Assembly: GCF_011043525.1 (NCBI RefSeq)
Contig: NZ_JAAKGO010000002.1
Coordinates: 465,015-529,014, forward strand
Origin: Sphingobacterium sp. SGG-5
GTDB taxonomy: Bacteria; Bacteroidota; Bacteroidia; Sphingobacteriales; Sphingobacteriaceae
Length of the DNA: 64,000 bases
Reading direction: 5' to 3'
Shown: positions 17,325-25,380 of the stretch, in pieces
Numbering within the stretch: the stretch's first letter is position 1
Layout of the letters: every line of letters begins with the position of its first letter
Notes under the pieces: model-generated
Seen by the model: only the letters and a program-made list of their open reading frames with translations
What the model was told of the DNA's origin: nothing
Databases searched by the model: none
Translations under genes and position numbers: made by a program

Positions 17325-17542
17325 TATGTTCGGAGAATTATAGGCCGAATTAGCTACATTAGATTTTATACTTCTAATGCAGTTCCAAAATTGGCTTCAC
17401 TGTATTAAATTTGACATTCGGTTCAATCTATCTCGCACTATCGTCAAACTATGATCCGCAAAACTATACAATCCAAGGTTCTATTCTAAATCGGGCTATC
17501 TAAAAACATCATTTTCCAGACAAAGCCCCACTTTTATCAAGT
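17325..17542. other. Gap between the RES-like gene and the convergent terminator
   Basis: AT-rich sequence with no convincing ORF, RNA or promoter. It is followed by the terminator at 17543 and the frameshifted small lipoprotein reading leftward, so the whole non-CDS stretch 17,325-17,790 is accounted for by these. Confidence 0.5.
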
Positions 17543-17579
17543 AAAAACGCCCTATAGGTAAAACAATAGGGCGTTTTTT
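17543..17579. terminator. Bidirectional intrinsic terminator
   Basis: Stem AAAAACGCCCTAT with ATAGGGCGTTTTT and a loop of about 10 bases, flanked by A and T runs on both sides. It ends the leftward lipoprotein unit and can also stop reading from the RES-like gene. Confidence 0.85.
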
Positions 17580-17580
17580 G

Positions 17581-17728
17581 TCAAGAATTGGATCTATTCG
17601 AAGTTTGCTTTGGAGAGGAATTGCTATTGCTATCCTGTTGGAATGAGGGCACCGTCCGCTTTGTCACAGGCAGCGAAAATCACGACGGCCATGCATGTCC
17701 AGATTGCCCTTTCGATCTTTGTTCTCAT
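17581..17728 (-). pseudogene. Small lipoprotein, apparently frameshifted
   Basis: From ATG 17728 the reading frame gives a lipoprotein signal peptide (MRTKIERAIWTCMAVVIFAA, then Cys 21) and DKADGA, but stops early at 17630. Removing one base of the CCC run just after would continue into a Ser/Asn/Gln-rich tail (QQDSNSNSSPKQTSNRSNS) ending at a TGA at 17583, two bases before the terminator. This fit suggests a roughly 48-residue lipoprotein broken by one base, or a sequencing error. It follows the propeller lipoprotein by 62 bp on the same strand, and both begin with the same GTTCTCAT (plus strand) start context. Confidence 0.4.
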
Positions 17729-17790
17729 AATTATTCCATGTTTATAATTTATACTCTGTTGATTTTATATTCCTTGATTTAGATCTAAAT

Positions 17791-18843
17791 CTACTTTTCG
17801 GATCTGACGACAAGGACGGAACTGGCATATCCCGGCCGGTCCATCGCTGCTCCGTTCTTCCACAGTCTGGCAACCTCTGATGTACTTCCATTGCTGTTTT
17901 CCTTTTCTTCGTACCCCACCACGAAAACATCATCAGAACAAAGCGAAACCGATTGTGCAAATCCGTCATTTGCTCCGTCGGTCAGGATCTGTGGAACTCC
18001 ATCTTTCCAGAGTTTGGCTACCATCTTTCTACCATTGCTCTGACCTCCGGCAACATAGACCCCCTTATCCGATACACTGATGGTGGAGGCATAGGAAGAT
18101 GTACCCTCTGCCAATCTCTCTGTATTTCCGTCTTTCCAAACCGTTGCCATATTGGTATTGCCGATATACTCATCTCCAGCAACATAGACATGACCATTAT
18201 GAACAGCAACCGAATAGGCAGTGGCAGAATTCGACCCGTTGGTAAGATCATGGGCGACCCCGTTCTTCCATAGCTTGGCTACATATTTTGTTCCGTTCTG
18301 CTCTTCGCCCGCCACATAGACAACACCCTCCGCTACGGTGACCGCATAGGCACAGGCATGGTTCGTTCCATCGCTAAGGTCCTGCGCCGCACCGTTCTTC
18401 CAGACCCTCGCTACTTCTTTTGTTCCGTTCCATTCCCTTCCGACCACGTATACGTCGCCCTGATATATGGCTACCGATATTGCTAGGGCACGATTTGAAC
18501 CGTCCGTGAGGTCCTGCCGGATCCTATTCTTCCATAGTACGGCGACATCCCTTGTTCCGTTATTTTCATATCCCACGACATATTCGTCCTTGTCAGAAAC
18601 GGCCATTGCGTAGGCTTGCGCATTATTCGATCCATCGCTCAGAGCCTGTTCTGTACCGTTCTTCCATATTTTGGCGACATATTTGGAGCCATTGTGCTCG
18701 TAGCCCGTCACATAGACATCCGTTACGTAGTGAGGTTCTTTTTGAGGCTCCCCCTGATCATCTCTTGAGCATGCAGGGATCAAGACTGCGGTAAGTGAAA
18801 CAATCGTGATCCTTCTGAATATTTGGGCAATCATTGTTCTCAT
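17791..18843 (-). CDS. Seven-repeat beta-propeller lipoprotein
   Basis: A 350-residue lipoprotein. ATG 18843 gives MRTMIAQIFRRITIVSLTAV and a lipobox ending IPAC. The rest consists of seven repeats of about 42 residues with the pattern YVVGxExNGTKxVAxLWKNG, then DLTDGSNxAxAYSVAV. Seven repeats of this size suggest a seven-bladed propeller at the cell surface. Upstream in-frame ATGs would add 28 residues before the signal peptide and are rejected. I know no function. It is followed by the small frameshifted lipoprotein. Confidence 0.7.
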   Translation of the reverse strand: MRTMIAQIFRRITIVSLTAVLIPACSRDDQGEPQKEPHYVTDVYVTGYEHNGSKYVAKIWKNGTEQALSDGSNNAQAYAMAVSDKDEYVVGYENNGTRDVAVLWKNRIRQDLTDGSNRALAISVAIYQGDVYVVGREWNGTKEVARVWKNGAAQDLSDGTNHACAYAVTVAEGVVYVAGEEQNGTKYVAKLWKNGVAHDLTNGSNSATAYSVAVHNGHVYVAGDEYIGNTNMATVWKDGNTERLAEGTSSYASTISVSDKGVYVAGGQSNGRKMVAKLWKDGVPQILTDGANDGFAQSVSLCSDDVFVVGYEEKENSNGSTSEVARLWKNGAAMDRPGYASSVLVVRSEK

Positions 18844-18954
18844 AATTCTTTTGTTAAAGTTTATAACATTGTATTGTTCAAACAGAGTTGGGCAGTCGTT
18901 TTTTCCTGCCATCGTTTGATAGGTCAAAATTAGGGCATCTTGATTTCCTGGGTT

Positions 18955-18974
18955 ACCCCCTAAAGGGGGTTTTT
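18955..18974 (+). terminator. Terminator-like hairpin without an upstream gene
   Basis: ACCCCC-TAAA-GGGGGT followed by five T. No plus-strand gene ends here. It lies in the upstream region of the leftward propeller lipoprotein and may end antisense reading or be left over from a lost gene. Confidence 0.5.
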
Positions 18975-19029
18975 ATCCAATGCAGATATGGCTATCTTTG
19001 TATCACGATAAACTGATAATCAAATTCGT

Positions 19030-19470
19030 ATGATGGGAAGATATCTACTTAGGCAAACACAACAAATGAGCTGGTTGCCATTATGCCTGTTGATGGCATT
19101 CGTTCCGATCATCAGTATGGGCAAAACCTGGATTCGCTGATTGCGGTACATACTGAAAAAGGCAAGGTGAATATTGAACATATTGCACCATCAGTAAAAA
19201 TCTCATCTATGGCAACCCGGATAAAGCCGCTGCAGTCGGGATGAAGATGATAGATCTGTCAAGAAAGCAAAGGGAGCCATTGAATCTTGCCCCTAGCCAT
19301 CGTTTTTTAGGAGCATATTATGCTGATGCGAAGGGTACTGGGATTCAGCATATGTCCATTATAGACAAGAAGAAAGACTGTATTACCAGTACAATTGGAG
19401 AAAGGGAGAAGGTGCTATATTTGTTGGATGATGTCAACAATATTGATTGGTGCGTTTTTTATGCTATGGG
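19030..19470 (+). pseudogene. Decayed ORF running into repeat copy B
   Basis: Coding-like sequence is spread over two frames. One carries PVDGIRSDHQYGQNLDSLIA then HTEKGKVNIEHIAPSVK. After a shift near 19,200 it continues as LIYGNPDKAAAVGMKMIDL, then APSHRFLGAYYADAKGTG and IGEREKVLYLLDDVN. The second part (helical, GNPDKAA, LGAYYADAKG) faintly resembles TPR segments. The frame then enters repeat copy B and ends in meaningless residues. No family can be named. With the flanking 18,928-19,029 and 19,501-19,673 it explains the long gene-free stretch. Confidence 0.4.
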
Positions 19471-19500
19471 TAGCCTACTTTCCCATAGCTTCCCCTTTTG
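19445..19500 (+). repeat. Degenerate direct repeat, copy B
   Basis: Matches the tRNA-proximal copy at 15,772-15,885 in two blocks (27 bp with three mismatches, then about 33 bp with several mismatches), with the 50-55 bp between the blocks missing. The second block GGGTAGCCTACTTTCCC, ATAG, CCCCTTTT keeps the polypyrimidine pattern. Confidence 0.65.
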
Positions 19501-19673
19501 TTGTCAATGTTTTCCTCCAAGCCACTCCAAATCTTCCCATGAAAATCTAATCATATTGTTAGACATGCTGAAAAGTGCAGAAGTCTGTTAAACTCTGGCA
19601 CGACTCCTGTAGTCTTACCAACAAACGGTTTGGAAGAATGCAGACTCATTGTTTTACTAAAGATAAGAAGGCC

Positions 19674-20129
19674 ATGAAAAGATTATTGATCGGAATAGCT
19701 GCTTTAGCATTGATGGCAGGAACCGCCTTGGAAGCAGACGCTCAGGGCAGAGGACATGACAAGCATATGCGAAAAGAGCAAGTCAAGCATGACAAAAAGC
19801 AGCGGAAGCATGCCTATAAATATGCTGAAAAACGCGACCGGGAGTACCGTAAATACTACGATAAGCGTGAAAAGGAATACCGTAAATACGTGAAGAACCA
19901 GCACAAGCGGTATCGTGATCATGACAAATGGTATTACAGTCCGCGATTCTATCACCGCACAGAATATGTTTATTTCCCCCAATATCGTACATATTATGAC
20001 CCATTCAGACGTGGATACGTGTATCAGCGTAACAACGTTTGGGTGTTTGCCCCAAATATGCCATCGATTATGGCGGGTGTGAACATCGGTGGACTGAATG
20101 TGCAGTTTATGGCTAATTTGCCGTTGTAG
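19674..20129 (+). CDS. Secreted basic Lys/Tyr/His-rich protein
   Basis: A 151-residue exported protein from ATG 19674: signal peptide MKRLLIGIAALALMAGTALE with cleavage near ADAQ, a strongly basic charged helix (residues 25-85, rich in K, R, D, H and Y), then a Tyr/Phe-rich segment (YVYFPQYRTYYDPFRRGYVY) and a short hydrophobic tail. Similar low-complexity secreted proteins are widespread in Sphingobacteriaceae. No known domain; possibly structural or stress-related at the envelope. An upstream in-frame ATG (19575) would bury the signal peptide and is rejected. Confidence 0.75.
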   Translation: MKRLLIGIAALALMAGTALEADAQGRGHDKHMRKEQVKHDKKQRKHAYKYAEKRDREYRKYYDKREKEYRKYVKNQHKRYRDHDKWYYSPRFYHRTEYVYFPQYRTYYDPFRRGYVYQRNNVWVFAPNMPSIMAGVNIGGLNVQFMANLPL

Positions 20130-20176
20130 CTGTGAGCCTTTAGTTAGCAAACAAGTTTATCAAAGACATTTTTAAA

Positions 20177-20701
20177 ATGAACATTAGAAAAGAAGAAAGT
20201 AGAGATTACAAAGAAGTATTTAAGTTAATTAAAAGTGCTTTTGAGAACGAAGAATATACGGATCACAAAGAACAGTTTCTGGTAGAAAGATTAAGAAACT
20301 CTGAAGCATTTGTCCCCGAACTATCTTTAGTTGCGGAAATTGATGGAGAGATTGTGGGCTATATTCTACTAACAAAGATTAGAATTATAAACAATGACTT
20401 GCAAAAGACATCTTTAGCATTAGCACCAATAGCTGTATTAAAAAAGCATCAAGGAAAAGGAATTGGAGGAAAACTAATTCAGGAATCTCATCGGAAAGCG
20501 AAGGAATTGGGGTTTGATTCCGTGATTCTATTAGGGCATGAAAAATATTATCCAAAGTTTGGGTACGCAATGACAAAAAATTACGGAATTAAATTACCTT
20601 TTGAAGTTCCGGATGAAAACTGTATGTTAATAGAGCTAACAGAAAATGCGTTAAAAAACATCACAGGAATAGTGGAATATCCAAAAGAATTTTATGAATA
20701 A
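20177..20701 (+). CDS. GNAT N-acetyltransferase (YhbS-like)
   Basis: A 174-residue GNAT enzyme. The acetyl-CoA loop is visible as LKKHQGKGIGGKLIQ (residues 93-107), preceded by LALAPIAVL and followed by VILLGHEKYYPKFGYAM, typical of the YhbS subgroup. Substrate unknown. AT-rich compared with flanking genes, suggesting recent acquisition. Stands alone, with about 200 bp without a visible feature after it. Confidence 0.85.
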   Translation: MNIRKEESRDYKEVFKLIKSAFENEEYTDHKEQFLVERLRNSEAFVPELSLVAEIDGEIVGYILLTKIRIINNDLQKTSLALAPIAVLKKHQGKGIGGKLIQESHRKAKELGFDSVILLGHEKYYPKFGYAMTKNYGIKLPFEVPDENCMLIELTENALKNITGIVEYPKEFYE

Positions 20702-20902
20702 AGACAGCTATTAATACGGGTTTTGCGTATGGTGGGCCGGCGTGAAATGTGATTGCCAATAATTCCTTTTGATGCTTTCATGAGGAACAAGGCTTACTAG
20801 CTGGCGGATGCATAGATAAGCATCTTAAAACTAAAAACTTGTCGTAAGACAAGTTAATCGTGGTTCTGTTAAGCTATTTTTACATATTAAAAACAGGCAA
20901 TC

Positions 20903-21406
20903 ATGAACAGCGATTTATTATTTGACTTTATTGTCGACAAGGAAAACAAGACTATCCATATCAGGCGTGAGTTTGATGTCAGCCTCGAGCTGGTATGGCA
21001 GGCATGGACAACTCCGGAACTACTTGATCAGTGGTGTGCTCCAAATCCTTATCGAACAGAAACGAAAACTTTGGATTTCAGTGAAGGCGGTTTTTGGCAC
21101 TATGCGTTGGTAAGTCCCCAAGGAAATAAGCATTGGAGTCGGTATGACTATAAAAAAATCGAACCTTATAAAAGTATTACGGAATTGAGGATATTCAGTG
21201 ATGAAAATGGTACTGTCGATCCGGAGTTCCCATGCACAGAATGTATTATTACTTTCAGCAACACAGATAGCAGAACACTCGTAACCATGACCGAAAAATA
21301 TGGCAGCCCCGAGATGTTTGAGAAAATGGCTACAGATAGCCATAAAAAGGGCTTCTCATCGCATCTTAAAAATCTCGACAGATTATTCACCCTAAAAAAT
21401 AAATAA
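20903..21406 (+). CDS. SRPBCC/AHSA1-like domain protein (tandem copy 1)
   Basis: A 167-residue START-like (SRPBCC, AHSA1) protein: residues 14-50 HIRREFDVSLELVWQAWTTP, then ELLDQWCAPN, and GGFWHYALVSPQG are characteristic. AHSA1-like proteins of this size bind hydrophobic ligands; role unknown. One base separates it from a paralogue. In the first 60 bases the two genes are almost identical, while their C-terminal halves differ greatly. Here the usual WWGP motif reads WCAP. Confidence 0.85.
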   Translation: MNSDLLFDFIVDKENKTIHIRREFDVSLELVWQAWTTPELLDQWCAPNPYRTETKTLDFSEGGFWHYALVSPQGNKHWSRYDYKKIEPYKSITELRIFSDENGTVDPEFPCTECIITFSNTDSRTLVTMTEKYGSPEMFEKMATDSHKKGFSSHLKNLDRLFTLKNK

Positions 21407-21407
21407 G

Positions 21408-21911
21408 ATGAACAACGATTTATTATTTGACTTCATTGTCGACAAGGAAAACAAGACTATTCATATCACCCGTGAATTTGATGCTGGACTTGCTCTGGTG
21501 TGGCAGGCATGGACAACTGCAGGATTACTCGATCAATGGTGGGGCCCACAACCATGGCGAGCTGAAACAAAAACCATGGATTTCCGGGAAGGTGGTCATT
21601 GGCTCTATGCGATGGTCAGCCCGGAAGGTGAAAAACATTGGGCTAAAACCGATTTCGTTTCCATTGTAAAGGAAAGATCATTTTCCTCTAAAGGCGGGAT
21701 TAGCGACGAAAACGGTACTCTAAATCCAGCGTTTCCGCAAAACTTATGGGAGAATACTTTCGTAGTGGTAGATCATAAAGTCCGCGTAGATATGGTACTA
21801 ACCTACGATACAGTTGCAGATCTGGAAAAGGAAATAGAGATGGGCTTTAAGGAAGGTATGACTATAGACTTCCAGCAATTGGATCAGCTGTTATCAACTT
21901 TGAAAAAATAA
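21408..21911 (+). CDS. SRPBCC/AHSA1-like domain protein (tandem copy 2)
   Basis: A 167-residue paralogue of the preceding protein, starting one base after its stop codon. It keeps the canonical LLDQWWGPQPWRAETKTMDF block and the GGHWLYAMVSPEGEKHW segment typical of AHSA1 proteins. The C-terminal half shares little with copy 1. Probably co-transcribed with copy 1 and with the following DUF1801 gene (6-bp gap). Confidence 0.88.
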   Translation: MNNDLLFDFIVDKENKTIHITREFDAGLALVWQAWTTAGLLDQWWGPQPWRAETKTMDFREGGHWLYAMVSPEGEKHWAKTDFVSIVKERSFSSKGGISDENGTLNPAFPQNLWENTFVVVDHKVRVDMVLTYDTVADLEKEIEMGFKEGMTIDFQQLDQLLSTLKK

Positions 21912-21917
21912 CATGCG

Positions 21918-22322
21918 ATGGCAGCAACAATATCAAAGGATATCTTAACTTACAACTATTCAAAATTAGAGGGGGATAAAGTCATTTGTGAGATGCTGGC
22001 GACAGAAATTATCAAACACCTGCCCGAGGCCGAGAACAAAATTTGGCACGGGCATCCTGTTTGGTTTTTGGAGGGTAATCCGATTGTTGGTTACAGCAAA
22101 CAGAAAAAAGGAATCCGGCTCATGTTCTGGAGCGGAGCGGATTTTGAAGAAGATAGCTTGAGCGTCAAAGGCGGAAAATTTGAAGACGCTTCTATCTTCT
22201 ACAATGATGTTGCCGATATCGTCATCGGTGACTTAAAGCGTTGGCTGGAAAAATCAAGAGCAATACAGTGGGATTATAAAAACATCGTAAAAAGAAAGGG
22301 TATATTGGAACGATTGAAATGA
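21918..22322 (+). CDS. DUF1801 domain protein
   Basis: A 134-residue DUF1801 (YdhG/YjbR-like) protein: AENKIWHGHPVWFLEGNPIV followed by GYSKQKKGIRLMFWSG are the family signatures. Family function is unknown; it often accompanies SRPBCC/AHSA1 genes, as here. Six bases follow the second SRPBCC gene, so it completes a three-gene unit. Confidence 0.85.
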   Translation: MAATISKDILTYNYSKLEGDKVICEMLATEIIKHLPEAENKIWHGHPVWFLEGNPIVGYSKQKKGIRLMFWSGADFEEDSLSVKGGKFEDASIFYNDVADIVIGDLKRWLEKSRAIQWDYKNIVKRKGILERLK

Positions 22323-22351
22323 TATAATATAGCAGAGACAAGATTCCCCAT

Positions 22352-23064
22352 TTACAGCTTATACCCAATAGAAATACCATATACCCTGTTTTTTATATTT
22401 CCTTTAGGATTTTCTCCATCGATATCCGGTGCAAGATTCGCAATTCCGAATTGGCCGTTGACCTGAATGGTAACCCGACGGAAGAATTCATACCCCACCA
22501 AAAAATTTACGCCATAATCCCACGGTTTGCCATAGAGGTAATTGCCGAATTCACCGTCCACAACATCATTTTTGAAAATAACATCGCCCTGTGGCTCAAT
22601 CATAATATCACCAATTAAGATCTGCCCTTGATCTGCCTTCCATTTGCCTTCCATTTGCCTCCTGTCCCATAAGCCACATACGGGCCGGCGCCTACAACTA
22701 TGTTTCCAGGACCAAATCGTGGTGTGTACAGCAAATTCAACGGAACTTCAAAGTAGGATGCCGTGGCTTTGAACGTATTGTCCGGCCCCGCAAGCCAACC
22801 TCCGTTTTGCTTAAACCCCTTTCCTGAATATAAAGCAGCCGGTTGGATATAAAAATCTGTAGCGACAGGGATATCGAGGGTTAATCCGATCTGGAACCGG
22901 GGTATCATTTCGGATTCCTGCGTTTCGCCTAGTTCGTCAATCAAAAGAATTCCAGAGAGATTTACTCCTCCACGGATGCCAACGCTCATTTGTGCGTGGG
23001 CCGTATGGACAAAAATAATCAGGGCAAAAAGTAAAGTTGCAATGGATAGGGTGTTTTGGTTCAT
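22352..23064 (-). pseudogene. Outer-membrane beta-barrel protein broken by an 11-bp duplication
   Basis: Two overlapping leftward frames (23064-22615 and 22654-22352) together form one porin-like barrel: signal peptide ending AHAQ, VGIRGGVNLSG, paired beta-strands, LNLLYTPRFGPGNIVVGAGP, then GVNFLVGYEFFRRVTIQVNG and a C-terminal YGISIGYKL. At the junction a perfect 11-bp tandem duplication (22638-22648 and 22649-22659) shifts the frame and stops the product after about 149 residues. Removing one copy restores a continuous 233-residue PorT/opacity-type barrel. Either a recent mutation, a reversible slip site or an assembly error. Confidence 0.8.
22638..22659. repeat. Perfect 11-bp tandem duplication causing the frameshift
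   Basis: Unit TTCCATTTGCC occurs twice in direct succession. Unit length is not a multiple of three, and losing one copy restores the reading frame of the outer-membrane barrel gene. Confidence 0.9.
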
Positions 23065-23354
23065 GTCAATTTAATACGTGAAATTATGTATGGTTGTTCA
23101 ATAACAAACGGTGCGAACAGCCTGTATGCTACAGCGCCAAAAGACATAAATGCTGTTAGCCTCTTCTCTCACTCCTACAAAGTTGCTTTAGTACTGCACA
23201 GGTTATACATGCTGACAACAGCAAAACACGTTGTGTTATACGAATCTGTGAGTGAGGTGTAGAGTTTATTCGTCATGCCGAACTGAACTGCATATATATA
23301 CCATTGTGTTGGGGTTTCTTGTCCTTTGGCAAGTTTATTGCGGCTAATAACCTA
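23065..23354. other. Gap upstream of the VOC gene
   Basis: No ORF or RNA recognised. It holds a short inverted repeat GCAA-gtttA-TTGC near 23,329-23,342 and a fragment GTCATGCCGAACTGAAC that recalls dispersed Bacteroidota palindromes. It must contain the promoters of the two divergent genes. Confidence 0.4.
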
Positions 23355-23362
23355 TATATTTG
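23355..23362 (+). promoter_or_regulatory. -7 promoter box of the VOC gene
   Basis: TATATTTG at 23355-23362 fully matches TAnnTTTG and lies 19 bp before the ATG at 23382. No TTG is found at the usual 19-20 bp upstream. Confidence 0.45.
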
Positions 23363-23381
23363 ACAGATAACATATAGACTT

Positions 23382-23783
23382 ATGGCACCACGACCTTCAA
23401 TAATCTGGGCAGATTACCCGATAAAAGACATAGACAGATCGAGAGAATTTTATAGCACACTTGGTTTTACGGTACGGGACCAGACCCATGACGGAGACAA
23501 ATTTATCTCCCTTACCATCGGTGATAGTGGATTTATCCTTAACCTGTTTCCCATAGACCGCTTCGAAAGAGGTGTAAAAACGACGGTAGCTGATACGGCG
23601 GCCGGCAACGAAGTAAACTTCAGTATTTCCGCCGATAGCAAAGAAGAAGTGCTGGAATGGGAAAAAGCGCTCCGGGAAATCGGTGCAGAGATTATCAGTC
23701 CTCCCGAACAGATGAAAGAAGGATGGTGGGCGATGCGTTTTGCTGATCCGGATGGTCATCGTTGGGTAGTATTGAATATGTAG
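23382..23783 (+). CDS. VOC superfamily (glyoxalase-like) protein
   Basis: A 133-residue single vicinal-oxygen-chelate module pair: ADYPIKDIDRSREFYSTLGF in the first half and MRFADPDGHRWVVLN at the end are classic. Metal-ligand positions (His/Glu) are not all obvious, so it may be a binding protein rather than an enzyme. It lies in a run of small soluble proteins with SRPBCC and DUF2200 genes. Confidence 0.85.
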   Translation: MAPRPSIIWADYPIKDIDRSREFYSTLGFTVRDQTHDGDKFISLTIGDSGFILNLFPIDRFERGVKTTVADTAAGNEVNFSISADSKEEVLEWEKALREIGAEIISPPEQMKEGWWAMRFADPDGHRWVVLNM

Positions 23784-23836
23784 GCCACGAGCCAACACAG
23801 AACGATTGTTAGGTTTAGCACTTAAATAAAGCAGAT

Positions 23837-24268
23837 ATGAAAACACAGACAATTGACCATACGATCCGAATCAATGCCCCAGCGCAAAAGGTCTGGCAGG
23901 TATTATGGGACAAAGATCGCTATAAAAAATGGGCCGCTGCGTTTATGCCAAACTCGCATTATACCGGCGAACTGATTCCTGGCGGCAAAATCCAATTCCT
24001 TGACGCCGACCACAATGGTATGGAAAGCATGATAGCCTCGCTTACCGAAAACCGTGAGATCACCTTTCACCACCTTCACGAGCTGCAAGCGGGCAAAGAA
24101 GGTCAGAGCCTTGGAGACATGAGCGAGCAATATCTGCTCGACGAACGGGATGGCGTAACTACCCTATCCCTGAAGTTGGATGTGCCAGAGCAATATTTCA
24201 ATGAAACGGATGCAGCAACCCAAAAGGCATTGCAGATCATAAAAGAGCTGGCAGAAAGGGCGAGTTAG
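23837..24268 (+). CDS. SRPBCC (START-like) domain protein
   Basis: A 143-residue SRPBCC protein: DHTIRINAPAQKVWQVLWDK at the N-terminus, then GGKIQFLDAD and a C-terminal amphipathic helix (ALQIIKELAER). Predicted cytoplasmic hydrophobic-ligand binding; ligand unknown. It follows the VOC gene by 53 bp and precedes DUF2200 by 26 bp, probably one unit. Confidence 0.8.
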   Translation: MKTQTIDHTIRINAPAQKVWQVLWDKDRYKKWAAAFMPNSHYTGELIPGGKIQFLDADHNGMESMIASLTENREITFHHLHELQAGKEGQSLGDMSEQYLLDERDGVTTLSLKLDVPEQYFNETDAATQKALQIIKELAERAS

Positions 24269-24294
24269 ACATAAATAAGTAGCAAACACCGATA

Positions 24295-24651
24295 ATGAAA
24301 ACAGACAACACCAGAGTCTATAAAATGTCCTTTGCGGGCGTATATCCCCATTATATCGCTAAAGCAGAAAGAAAGGGGCGTACAAAAGCTGAAGTAGATG
24401 AAATCATCTTTTGGCTTACGGGATATAATGAAAAGGATCTACAGGAAATTCTGGATAATAAAACCGACTTCAGGACTTTTTTTGAACAGGCGCCGCAGAT
24501 CAATCCGAATGTCTCCAAGATAACCGGTGTAATCTGCGGCTATCGGGTAGAAGAAATAGAAGAAGAACTGATGCGGCAGATCCGCTATTTGGACAAGTTG
24601 ATTGACGAATTGGCAAAAGGAAAAGCTATGGAAAAAATTTTGAGGAAATAG
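24295..24651 (+). CDS. DUF2200 family protein
   Basis: A 118-residue protein of the DUF2200 family: [35 protein letters not shown] and [15 protein letters not shown] are diagnostic. Small, soluble, charged; function unknown. Same strand and close spacing with the preceding SRPBCC gene. Confidence 0.88.
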   Translation: MKTDNTRVYKMSFAGVYPHYIAKAERKGRTKAEVDEIIFWLTGYNEKDLQEILDNKTDFRTFFEQAPQINPNVSKITGVICGYRVEEIEEELMRQIRYLDKLIDELAKGKAMEKILRK

Positions 24652-24722
24652 TTGGCTATGATTTACGTTGACATTTTTGTAATTTAGTAGGGAGCGGAGT
24701 TTTACATCTAAAGCAACAAAAA

Positions 24723-24920
24723 ATGGAAAGTTCAGATATCGGTGTTTTAACGATTTTAGGCGTGATCTTTTTTGTATGGCTGCTGCCCATATTGGTCATT
24801 ATCAGCTCCCGCAAGACGACGGGACGGGAGAAGTTAGCCTGGCTGTTGGCCGTGATTTTTATATCGTGGTTTGCATGGATTTTTTACCTGTTGTTAGCCC
24901 CCATAAGAAAGAAAAACTGA
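24723..24920 (+). CDS. PLDc_N-like small membrane protein
   Basis: A 65-residue protein with two transmembrane helices separated by SRKTTGREKLAWLLAV and ending FYLLLAPIRKKN. This matches the short phospholipase-D nuclease N-terminal (PLDc_N) module found alone in many bacteria. Membrane protein of unknown role. It precedes the AhpD-like gene by 22 bp. Confidence 0.75.
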   Translation: MESSDIGVLTILGVIFFVWLLPILVIISSRKTTGREKLAWLLAVIFISWFAWIFYLLLAPIRKKN

Positions 24921-24942
24921 ATTTAACTCAACAAAATAGATC

Positions 24943-25380
24943 ATGGAAAATAGAATAAATATTCAAGAACTTGAACCCGATTCCTATAGTGCGATGCTGG
25001 CTTTGGAAGGCTACCTGCGCAGCTCGCGCCTTTCGAAAACCCATTTGGAGTTAATCAAGATCCGTGCTTCGCAGATCAACGGCTGTGCCTTTTGCCTTAA
25101 TATGCATACAAGAGATGCCTTAAAACAAGGTGAAACGAATCAGCGGATTTTCTTGCTCAACGCCTGGAAAGAAACGACATTATTTACCGAAGAAGAACGG
25201 GCGATATTAGCTATGACCGAAGAGGTTACGCTAATCAATCATCGTGGCCTGACCGACGAGACTTATAAACAGGCACAAAGTCTTTTTGATGAGAACTACT
25301 TAGCACAGGTTATCATGGCCATTGTAACGATAAACGCGTGGAACCGCATTGCTATAAGTACGAATAGACCCCTAGATTAA
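24943..25380 (+). CDS. Carboxymuconolactone decarboxylase/AhpD-like protein
   Basis: A 145-residue CMD-family protein. The redox motif CAFCLNMHTRDA (CxxC followed by His) is the AhpD-type peroxidase core, and LSKTHLELIKIRASQINGC precedes it. Probably an alkylhydroperoxidase-like thiol peroxidase. Its stop codon shares TTAA with the stop of the convergent YeeE-type gene. Confidence 0.9.
   Translation: MENRINIQELEPDSYSAMLALEGYLRSSRLSKTHLELIKIRASQINGCAFCLNMHTRDALKQGETNQRIFLLNAWKETTLFTEEERAILAMTEEVTLINHRGLTDETYKQAQSLFDENYLAQVIMAIVTINAWNRIAISTNRPLD

Noticed and set aside
17588..17782. Plus-strand ORF of 64 codons
   Set aside because: It is the complement of the small lipoprotein remnant; the minus strand gives a signal peptide and a terminator directly behind.
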